From Kitasatospora sp. SolWspMP-SS2h (GTDB taxonomy: Bacteria; Actinomycetota; Actinomycetes; Streptomycetales; Streptomycetaceae): a stretch of DNA of 64,000 nt. A program made the translations under genes and the position numbers. The notes beneath the pieces were generated by a model. It was given only the letters and a program-made list of their open reading frames with translations, was not told the origin of the DNA and did not search any database. The first letter of the stretch is position 1, and each line of letters begins with the position of its first letter. This document shows, piece by piece, positions 58,103 to 64,000 of the stretch. The stretch spans positions 1-64,000 of the forward strand of contig NZ_QLLT01000025.1 in assembly GCF_003259315.1 (NCBI RefSeq), written 5' to 3'.

Positions 58103-59152
58103 ATGACGGACAGTCAGACGGCGGTGCCGCAGCTCGTGAAGGTGCCCGCCCAGGCGCCCGGGCCCGACCGCGAACCCCTGCTGAGGGTCACCGGACTGAC
58201 CCGGCACTTCCCGGTCACCAAGGGCCTGCTGAAGCGCCAGGTCGGCGCGGTGCGGGCGGTCGACGGCATCGACTTCGCGGTCAACGCGGGCGAGACGCTC
58301 GGCGTGGTCGGCGAGTCCGGCTGCGGCAAGTCCACCATGGGACGCCTGGTCACCCGGCTCGACGAACCCACCGGCGGAAAGATCGAGTTCGAGGGCGCCG
58401 ACATCACCCACCTGGGCGTCGCGGCGATGCGGCCGTACCGGCGCGACATCCAGATGATCTTCCAGGACCCGTACTCCTCGCTGAACCCCCGGCACACCAT
58501 CGGCACCATCGTCGGCGCGCCCTTCCACCTCCAGAAGGTCAAGACCGAACACGGCGTCAAGCGGGCCGTCCAGGACCTGCTGGAGCTCTGCGGCCTCAGC
58601 CCCGAGCACTACAACCGCTACCCGCACGAGTTCTCCGGCGGCCAGCGCCAGCGCATCGGCATCGCCCGCGCCCTGGCCCTGCGCCCGAAGATGATCGTGG
58701 CCGACGAGCCGGTCTCCGCGCTGGACGTCTCGATCCAGGCCCAGGTGGTCAACCTGCTGGACGACCTCCAGAAGGAACTCGGCCTCACCTACCTGATCAT
58801 CGCGCACGACCTCTCGGTCGTCCGGCACGTCTCCGACCGGGTCGCCGTCATGTACCTCGGCAAGGTGGTGGAGATCGCCGACCGGGACGCCCTGTACTCC
58901 CGGCCGATGCACCCCTACACCAACGCCCTGATGTCCGCGGTGCCGGTGCCCGACCCGCGCCGCAAGGAGCGCCGCGAGCGCATCCTGCTCACCGGCGACG
59001 TCCCCTCCCCGCTCAACCCGCCCTCCGGCTGCCGCTTCCGCACCCGCTGCTGGAAGGCCCAGGACGTCTGCGCGAGCGAGGAACCGCCGCTGGCCGCGGT
59101 GGCGACCGGGCACCAGGTGGCCTGCCACTTCCCGGAGAACGCGGCCGAGTAG
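58103..59152 (+). CDS. Oligopeptide ABC importer ATPase, DppF type
   Basis: 349 residues. Walker A GESGCGKSTMGR, signature FSGGQRQRIGIARAL, Walker B MIVADEPVSALDVS, switch IAHDLSVVRHVSD. The C-terminal cysteine region (PSGCRFRTRCWKAQDVCA) is present. It completes the five-gene importer and pairs with the DppD-type ATPase. GGAGAG (58091-58096) precedes the ATG. A long hairpin follows the stop. Confidence 0.95.
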   Translation: MTDSQTAVPQLVKVPAQAPGPDREPLLRVTGLTRHFPVTKGLLKRQVGAVRAVDGIDFAVNAGETLGVVGESGCGKSTMGRLVTRLDEPTGGKIEFEGADITHLGVAAMRPYRRDIQMIFQDPYSSLNPRHTIGTIVGAPFHLQKVKTEHGVKRAVQDLLELCGLSPEHYNRYPHEFSGGQRQRIGIARALALRPKMIVADEPVSALDVSIQAQVVNLLDDLQKELGLTYLIIAHDLSVVRHVSDRVAVMYLGKVVEIADRDALYSRPMHPYTNALMSAVPVPDPRRKERRERILLTGDVPSPLNPPSGCRFRTRCWKAQDVCASEEPPLAAVATGHQVACHFPENAAE

Positions 59153-59173
59153 CGCCGCCCGACACCCTCCGGA

Positions 59174-59224
59174 CCGCGGGGTCCGCCCGGGAGAGCCGAC
59201 GCTCCCCCCGGACGGACCCCGCGG
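59174..59224 (+). terminator. Terminator hairpin of the oligopeptide importer operon
   Basis: CCGCGGGGTCCG at 59174-59185 pairs with CGGACCCCGCGG at 59213-59224; inner CCGGG/CCCGG adds pairs. It lies 21 bp after the last ATPase gene. Confidence 0.75.
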
Positions 59225-59273
59225 CCGTGCCCGGACCCGGGCCCTGACAGTGGCGGGTGGCAGGGTGGGGGCC

Positions 59274-60185
59274 ATGCTGGAGATCGCGGTCAGGGACCAG
59301 GACGACGTGGTGCGGGTGCGGGTGTCGGAGGACGAACTCGCCGACCTGGTGGCGGACACGGCGCACTGGCCGGGCGCCTTCCTGGTCCTCCAGCGCGTCC
59401 CCGACCTGCCGGACACCTACGCCCAGACCTGCCCGGAGGGCGGGGCCCTGACGGTCGAGTACCGGGACGGCGCGCCGTCGCGGCACTACCGGACGCGGGT
59501 GGCCGGGCCGGAGCGGGTCGCCGAACTGCTCACCGGCTGGGCCCGGCAGGACGCCGGCTGGGCGGCGGGCGAGGAGTGGGAGCGGATCGACTTCGGGCCC
59601 GACCCGGAGCCCGCGCCGCTGGAGCTGTCCGGGCAGGACGAGGAGGCCCTGGTCGCCGAGGTGCGGCGGCTGCTGGTCGGCGGGTACGCGACGCTGGACC
59701 TGGCGGCCGAGGCGGCGGAGGAGTTCCTGGCGAGCCGGGAGCACCGGCCGGTGAGCAGGGCCCAGGCCAGGCAGCTGGCCTACCGGATGTGGCTGGAGCG
59801 GGTCGCCGAGCAGCGCGCTTGGACGGGCGAGACCGACCCGGAGCGGCTGACCCGGGCGTTCGCGGCCCTGGAGGCGGCCGGGATCACCGCCCGGGAGGAC
59901 TTCACCTGCTGCCGCAACTGCGGCAACGCCGAGATCGGCGCCGAGAACCCACGGGCCCGGGGCTTCGTCTACTTCCACTCCCAGGGCACCGCGGCGGTCG
60001 CCGGCGGCGGCGACCTGGCGCTGTACTACGGCGGCTTCGACGACTCCCCGGAGACCACCGCCGCCGTCGGCCGGGAGGTCGTCGCGGCGCTCCGGGCGGT
60101 CGGCCTGCGGACCGACTGGGACGGCGACCCGGGGCGGGCGGTCCGGGCGACCGGCCTGGACTGGCGGCGCCGGCTGGTGGGCTAG
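59274..60185 (+). CDS. DUF6891-domain protein, stop codon at a MITE insertion
   Basis: 303 residues. Acidic, alpha/beta protein without signal peptide. An N-terminal part (about 1-110) is followed by a helical middle (DEEALVAEVRRLLVGGYATL, LAAEAAEEFLASREHRPVSR) and the DUF6891-like C-terminal part with the cysteine cluster TCCRNCGNAEIG and GFVYFHSQGTAAVAGGGDLA. Function unknown. ATG at 59274 used; a GTG at 59250 is the alternative. The final TAG is made of the target TA plus the first G of the MITE at 60185; removing the element restores TAG, so the protein is unchanged. Confidence 0.7.
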   Translation: MLEIAVRDQDDVVRVRVSEDELADLVADTAHWPGAFLVLQRVPDLPDTYAQTCPEGGALTVEYRDGAPSRHYRTRVAGPERVAELLTGWARQDAGWAAGEEWERIDFGPDPEPAPLELSGQDEEALVAEVRRLLVGGYATLDLAAEAAEEFLASREHRPVSRAQARQLAYRMWLERVAEQRAWTGETDPERLTRAFAALEAAGITAREDFTCCRNCGNAEIGAENPRARGFVYFHSQGTAAVAGGGDLALYYGGFDDSPETTAAVGREVVAALRAVGLRTDWDGDPGRAVRATGLDWRRRLVG

Positions 60186-60345
60186 GGCCCGTCTTCACAC
60201 CCCCGTCGCAGCCCCGCGGCGTCCGGTGCGTGCTCTCGGCGTGCCGGGTGGAAGGTCGCGTACTGGATGTCCTCGGCCTTTCGGCCGGTGCGGCGAGAGG
60301 GCGTGCCGGGCGTCGTGGGGCAGACGGGGGTGTGAAGACGGGCCC
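60185..60345. mobile_element. MITE-like palindromic element with TA target duplication
   Basis: 161 bp with perfect terminal inverted repeats: GGGCCCGTCTTCACACCCCC starts the left end at 60185, and its complement ends the right end at 60345. Pairing continues inward to 60207 and 60323 (about 23 bp per arm, 26 with the flanks). TA flanks both ends (60183-60184 and 60346-60347), the duplication of IS630/Tc1-like elements. No coding capacity. The interior is also loosely self-complementary, so the whole element can fold as a long hairpin. IS family is inferred from the TA. Confidence 0.8.
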
Positions 60346-60439
60346 TAGGCCCGGTCCGGCCTCCGCAGGGCAGGCTGTCCTTCGTCCGGCGCAGCAGCCG
60401 GCCGGAGCTGTTGCCGGGGGCGGGCGCGGTGCCTTGACT

Positions 60440-60454
60440 GGGACGGAACGTCCC
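60440..60454. promoter_or_regulatory. Palindrome GGGACG-N3-CGTCCC upstream of the ferritin-like gene
   Basis: A 6-3-6 perfect inverted repeat directly after a TTGACT (60434-60439) -35-like hexamer and 26 bp before the ferritin-like ATG. Its placement over the promoter suggests an operator. The regulator is unknown. Confidence 0.4.
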
Positions 60455-60479
60455 GGTTCCCGCGCGAGGGTAGGTCACC

Positions 60480-61259
60480 ATGCTGTCGGCCCGCAGTCTG
60501 TTCCAGGAGATCCACGACGACGACCAGGCGTTCCGGCTGTTCTGCTCGATCGCCGCGAAGGGCGAGGACCAGGGCGGCTGGGAGAACGGCCGGATCGCCC
60601 GGCTGGTGCCCGACCCGGAGCTGGCCCCCAAGGTGGCCCGGCACGGCGCGGACGAGGACAAGCACGGGCGGATCTTCAAGGCGCTGATGCACAAGCGCGG
60701 CCTGACCGAGCGGGACGTCCCGCACGACACCGACTACACGATGCTCCTGGAGCGGCAGGGCATCGGCCTGGCGCACGCCCGGCTGCGCCGGGACGAGCCG
60801 CTGACCGAGCGGGACGTCATCACGTACCTGGCGCACAGCCGGGTGACCGAGCAGCGCGCCGCCGAGCAGATGCTGATGCTGAAGCGGATCTTCGGCGACC
60901 ACCCGGAGCTGGGCCGGGCGGTGCGGATGATCTCCCACGACGAGGACAACCACCTGGCGTTCTGCCACGAGGAGCTGCTGCGGCTGGCGTACCACGGGCA
61001 CGGGCGGGCGATCCTGGACACCCTGCAGTCCACCGCCCGGGCGGAGATCCGCACCTACCGGGACGTCAGCCTGGCCGTGATGGCGCACCTGGGGGAGCTG
61101 CTGCGCTGGCCGCGGGCGAAGTCGGCGGCGCTGGCGGCCGGCATCCACGCGGTGTACGGGTACGAACGGGCGGGCGGCTGGCGGCGGATGACCACGCTGC
61201 GGATGCCGGCCCGGCTGAACGCGCTGGGCGGTCCCGCGCCGCACGAGCAGTTCGCCTGA
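60480..61259 (+). CDS. Ferritin-like di-iron domain protein
   Basis: 259 residues. An all-helical protein with carboxylate and histidine pairs spaced as in ferritin-like four-helix bundles: AAKGEDQGGWEN, HGADEDKHGRIF, SRVTEQRAAEQM and SHDEDNHLAFCHEEL, giving Glu-x-x-His type pairs in two helix pairs. The C-terminal 60 residues add helices outside the bundle. Iron handling, oxidation or a peroxide role is possible; no partner gene is adjacent. Start at 60480, following AGGG and the promoter palindrome. Confidence 0.75.
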   Translation: MLSARSLFQEIHDDDQAFRLFCSIAAKGEDQGGWENGRIARLVPDPELAPKVARHGADEDKHGRIFKALMHKRGLTERDVPHDTDYTMLLERQGIGLAHARLRRDEPLTERDVITYLAHSRVTEQRAAEQMLMLKRIFGDHPELGRAVRMISHDEDNHLAFCHEELLRLAYHGHGRAILDTLQSTARAEIRTYRDVSLAVMAHLGELLRWPRAKSAALAAGIHAVYGYERAGGWRRMTTLRMPARLNALGGPAPHEQFA

Positions 61260-61289
61260 CCGCCCGGGGGCCGGCCGCGGGGGGACGGC

Positions 61290-61964
61290 GTGCAGACTGA
61301 CCAGGTGACGTCCGAGATCTTCCCGCACACCGTCCAGCAGGTCCTCGACCTGGTGGGCATCTTCGTGTTCGCGCTGTCCGGCGGCCTGATGGCCGTCCGC
61401 AAGAACATGGACATCTTCGGCATCTGCGTGCTGGCCGAGGCGACCGCGCTGGGCGGCGGCGTCCTGCGGGACCTGGTGATCGGGGCGCTGCCGGTGGCCG
61501 CGTTCACCAGCTTCGGGTACTTCCCGACCCCGCTGGTGGCCGGGGTGGTGGTGTTCTTCCTGCACCCCGAGGTGGAGCGGATCAACCGGGCGGTGATGGT
61601 GCTGGACGCCGCGGGCCTGGGCCTGTTCTGCGTCACCGGCACCATCAAGGCGCACGCCTACGGGCTCGGCGCGGTCGCCTCGGTGGCCTGCGGCATGCTG
61701 ACCGCCGCGGGCGGCGGCGTGATCCGCGACCTGCTGGCGATGGAGCCGCCCTCGCTGCTGCGCTGGGACCGCGAGATCTACGCCGTCCCGGCGCTGGTCG
61801 GCTCCGCCGTGGTGGCGGCGCTGATCGGGATCGGGCAACTGACCCCGCTGAACGCCTCGCTGGCCGCGGTGGTCGCGTTCACCATGCGGATGCTGGCGCT
61901 CAGGTACGGCTGGCGCGCACCGCGTGCTTGGCACCGCAACGGTTCTCGCACCAGCGAGGAGTAG
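61290..61964 (+). CDS. TRIC-type (UPF0126/YadS) small membrane channel protein
   Basis: 224 residues with about seven hydrophobic spans and two matching glycine-rich halves: LVGIFVFALSGGLMAVRK with GGGVLRDLVIG in the first, and LFCVTGTIKAHAYG with GGGVIRDLLAME in the second. This is the duplicated topology of prokaryotic trimeric intracellular cation channels. GTG start at 61290. Its last 65 bp overlap the end of the IclR gene on the other strand (61900-61964), an unusual convergent overlap. Confidence 0.85.
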   Translation: MQTDQVTSEIFPHTVQQVLDLVGIFVFALSGGLMAVRKNMDIFGICVLAEATALGGGVLRDLVIGALPVAAFTSFGYFPTPLVAGVVVFFLHPEVERINRAVMVLDAAGLGLFCVTGTIKAHAYGLGAVASVACGMLTAAGGGVIRDLLAMEPPSLLRWDREIYAVPALVGSAVVAALIGIGQLTPLNASLAAVVAFTMRMLALRYGWRAPRAWHRNGSRTSEE

Positions 61965-62721
61965 GCGAGCCGCCGTACGCCAGCGAGATCGCCTCCACCG
62001 TGCACAGCAGCTCCGGCAGCAGCTTGCTCAGCTCGGTCACCGAGGCGATCCGGACCGGCGCGGAGATCGAGCAGGCGGCGATGGCGGTGCCCTCGGTGCC
62101 GGCGATCGGGGCGGCGATGCAGTTCACCGACTCCTGGTACTCGGCCTGGTCCACCGCCCAGCCGCGGCGGCGCACCTCGGACAGCTCGGCCCGGAACTCC
62201 TCCGGGCCGCGGATCGACTGCGGGGTGCGGGCCGGGAAGTCCACCTCGGCCAGGAACGCGGCCAGCTTCTCGCCCGGCAGGTCGGCCAGCAGCACCTTGC
62301 CCGCCGCGGTGGCCACCGCGGGCGCCCGCCGGCCGATCCGGCTGGCCTCGCCGAGCCAGCTGCGGCCGTGGTCCGGGTACCTGGCCTCGACCTTGTCGAG
62401 GTACAGCACCTCGTCCTCCTCCAGCACCGACAGGTGCACGGTGTGCCCGTAGCGCTCGTTGAGCACCGCCAGGTACGGGGCGGCGACCTGCCGGATGTCG
62501 ATGCCCTCCAGCGCCTGGTGGGCGAGCGCGAACAGCCGGCCGCCGAGGCGGTAGCGCTGGTCGGACTGCCGGTGCACGAAACCGTGCTCCTGCAGGGTGC
62601 GCAGCAGCCGCAGCGCGGTGGACTTGTGCACGCCGATCTTCGCGGCGGCCTGCTCCAGCGACGCCGGGCCCTCACCGAGCGACGCCAGGATGGTCAGCGC
62701 CCGGTCGACCGTCTGGGACAA
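61900..62721 (-). CDS. IclR-family transcriptional regulator with Cys-containing C-tail
   Basis: 273 residues from TTG 62721, which has GGGGAG six bases upstream; a GTG at 62739 is the alternative. Winged-helix N-terminus (about 1-75; QTVDRALTILASLGEGPASL, AAAKIGVHKSTALRLLRTLQ, FVHRQSDQRYRLGGRL) and IclR effector domain (about 85-240; GHTVHLSVLEEDEVLYLDKV, YQESVNCIAAPIAG). A non-conserved-looking tail follows (RWCENRCGAKHAVRASRT) with two cysteines four apart. The tail lies in the overlap with the channel gene. A TTGCA-N5-TGCAA palindrome lies between this gene and the divergent desulfurase. Confidence 0.85.
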   Translation of the reverse strand: MSQTVDRALTILASLGEGPASLEQAAAKIGVHKSTALRLLRTLQEHGFVHRQSDQRYRLGGRLFALAHQALEGIDIRQVAAPYLAVLNERYGHTVHLSVLEEDEVLYLDKVEARYPDHGRSWLGEASRIGRRAPAVATAAGKVLLADLPGEKLAAFLAEVDFPARTPQSIRGPEEFRAELSEVRRRGWAVDQAEYQESVNCIAAPIAGTEGTAIAACSISAPVRIASVTELSKLLPELLCTVEAISLAYGGSPTPRWCENRCGAKHAVRASRT

Positions 62722-62768
62722 CGGCCTCTCCCCTCTCACAGCACCGTGGCCGGAAGGGTAACGGCGCG

Positions 62769-62783
62769 TTGCAGAGGGTGCAA
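62769..62783. promoter_or_regulatory. Palindrome TTGCA-N5-TGCAA in the iclR-desulfurase divergent promoter
   Basis: A perfect 5-5-5 inverted repeat in the 105 bp between the IclR start and the cysteine desulfurase start, about 28 bp upstream of the TACACT hexamer of the rightward gene. It is the best operator candidate for the IclR protein. Confidence 0.5.
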
Positions 62784-62810
62784 TGGCCAAATCGTGACTC
62801 TGCGGCCGCC

Positions 62811-62816
62811 TACACT
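62811..62816 (+). promoter_or_regulatory. -10 element TACACT for the cysteine desulfurase gene
   Basis: TACACT lies 10 bp before the ATG at 62827, giving a leader of only a few bases and no room for an SD sequence. Confidence 0.45.
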
Positions 62817-62826
62817 GGTTCCCGCT

Positions 62827-64000
62827 ATGGCTTACCTCGACCACGCCGCCACCACCCCGATGCTGCCCGAGTCGGTCGCCGCGATGACGGCGCAGTTCGG
62901 CGCCGTCGGCAACGCCTCCTCGCTGCACGCCGCCGGGCGGCGCGCCCGCCGGGTGGTCGAGGAGTCCCGGGAGTCGCTCGGCGAGTCGCTGGGCGCCCGC
63001 CCCAGCGAGATCGTGTTCACCGGGGGCGGCACCGAGTCCGACAACCTGGCGGTCAAGGGCCTCTACTGGGCCCGGCGGGACGCCGACCCGGCCCGCCGCC
63101 GGGTGCTCAGCAGCCCGGTCGAGCACCACGCGGTGCTGGACGCGGTGCACTGGCTGGCCGAGCACGAGGGCGCCGAGGTCGAGTACCTGCCGGTCGACGC
63201 GCTCGGCCGGGTGCACCCCGAGGCGCTGCGGGAGGCGATCGAGCGCGCCCCGGAGACGGTCGCGCTGGTCACCGTGATGTGGGCCAACAACGAGGTCGGC
63301 ACCGTCCAGCCGATCCGCGAACTCGCCGCCGTCGCCGCCGAGTTCGAGGTGCCGATGCACTCCGACGCGGTGCAGGCGCTGGGCCAGGTGCCGGTCTCCT
63401 TCGCGGACTCCGGGCTGACCGCGCTCACCGTCACCGGCCACAAGGTCGGCGGCCCGTACGGGGTCGGCGCGCTGCTGCTGGCCCGCTCCGCCAAGCCCGT
63501 CCCGCTGTTGCACGGCGGCGGCCAGGAGCGCGACGTCCGCTCCGGGACGCTGGACGTGCCCGGTGCCGCCGGGTTCGCGGTGGCCGCCGGGCTGGCCGTC
63601 GAGCGGCAGCCCGGGTACGCGGCCGCGACCGGCGCGCTGCGCGACGAACTGCTGGCCGTGGTCCGCTCGGCCGCGCCGGACGCGGTGCTCAACGGCGACC
63701 CGGGCGCGGACGGGCGGCTGCCCGCCAACGCGCACTTCTCCTTCCCCGGCTGCGAGGGCGACGCGCTGCTGATGCTGCTGGACGCGGCCGGCGTGGAGTG
63801 CTCCACCGGCTCGGCCTGCTCGGCCGGCGTCCCGCAGCCCAGCCACGTGCTGCTGGCGATGGGCGTCGACCCGGACCTGGCCCGCGCCTCGCTGCGCTTC
63901 TCGCTCGGGCACACCTCCACCGCCGCGGACGTGGCGGCGCTGGCCGCCGCGCTGCCCGGCGCGGTGGAGCGGGCCCGGCGGGCCGGGCTGGTGCGCGCCG
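62827..64000 (+). CDS. Cysteine desulfurase (NifS/IscS-like), 3' end cut by window edge
   Basis: 391 codons are visible; the end lies outside. PLP enzyme that removes sulfur from cysteine for Fe-S or thio-nucleoside synthesis. Family blocks: the start MAYLDHAATTPMLPESVAAM, the PLP-binding HSDAVQALGQV and TGHKVGGPYGVGALLLA (PLP Lys), and the catalytic Cys in CSTGSACSAGVPQPSHVL. The short loop with Cys is of the IscS-like group. Divergent from the IclR gene and probably controlled by it. In streptomycetes this gene is often followed by a tRNA 2-thiouridylase gene (mnmA), which I cannot see here. Confidence 0.95.
   Translation, partial: MAYLDHAATTPMLPESVAAMTAQFGAVGNASSLHAAGRRARRVVEESRESLGESLGARPSEIVFTGGGTESDNLAVKGLYWARRDADPARRRVLSSPVEHHAVLDAVHWLAEHEGAEVEYLPVDALGRVHPEALREAIERAPETVALVTVMWANNEVGTVQPIRELAAVAAEFEVPMHSDAVQALGQVPVSFADSGLTALTVTGHKVGGPYGVGALLLARSAKPVPLLHGGGQERDVRSGTLDVPGAAGFAVAAGLAVERQPGYAAATGALRDELLAVVRSAAPDAVLNGDPGADGRLPANAHFSFPGCEGDALLMLLDAAGVECSTGSACSAGVPQPSHVLLAMGVDPDLARASLRFSLGHTSTAADVAALAAALPGAVERARRAGLVRA

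Overview
The window is very GC-rich, high third-position GC actinobacterial chromosome. Codon use, SD-led and leaderless starts and the gene content (isobutyryl-CoA mutase, GlgE alpha-glucan pathway, ECF41-like sigma factor, DUF6230/DUF6114 proteins, SseB-like pair beside gcvT) point to Streptomyces, Kitasatospora or a close relative. From memory, not checked, the order resembles the core-chromosome block around SCO5415-SCO5490 of S. coelicolor. No rRNA, tRNA, CRISPR, prophage or intact transposase gene is seen. The one mobile trace is a 161-bp MITE-like palindrome at 60185-60345.

Layout. 1-7.3 kb: 5' part of a secreted M4 metalloprotease, a leaderless MarR regulator, a DUF3817 membrane protein, icmA, an ECF41-like sigma factor convergent with a TetR regulator, and a thioredoxin-TPR protein. 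7.9-10.5 kb: DUF6230 secreted protein, DUF6114 membrane protein and a secreted low-complexity protein. 10.6-15.5 kb (minus): pta-ackA and pyk, the acetyl-phosphate/acetate/pyruvate node. 15.6-27.3 kb: GlgE pathway genes glgE-treS, mak and glgB on the minus strand, divergent from glgP.

27.4-38.5 kb (minus): two ABC exporter pairs. One is strongly asymmetric, with all degenerate ATPase motifs falling in one composite site. Between them lie a secreted beta-rich protein and a Tat-exported GH71/99-like glycosidase with FN3 and F5/8-type C domains. 38.6-45.7 kb: glgX, three tandem L,D-transpeptidase lipoproteins and an RsbW-like ATPase. 45.9-50.7 kb (minus): gcvT-gcvH-glyA-sdaA behind a tandem glycine riboswitch, a unit that uses glycine and serine. 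Across the riboswitch are two divergent SseB-like genes.

53.1-59.2 kb: five-gene oligopeptide ABC importer in the order permease, binding lipoprotein, permease, ATPase, ATPase. 59.3-64 kb: a DUF6891 protein whose stop codon lies at the MITE insertion point, a ferritin-like protein, a TRIC-type channel convergent with an IclR regulator, and the start of a NifS-like cysteine desulfurase divergent from iclR across a palindrome.

Themes: alpha-glucan and trehalose carbon storage, acyl-CoA and acetate overflow, glycine/serine control and cell-envelope remodelling. Most calls are conserved families. The less usual points are the Lys/Ala-rich tails on GlgB and GlgE, the degenerate ABC site, the Ldt triplication, the MITE at a stop codon, and several palindromes upstream of regulators.
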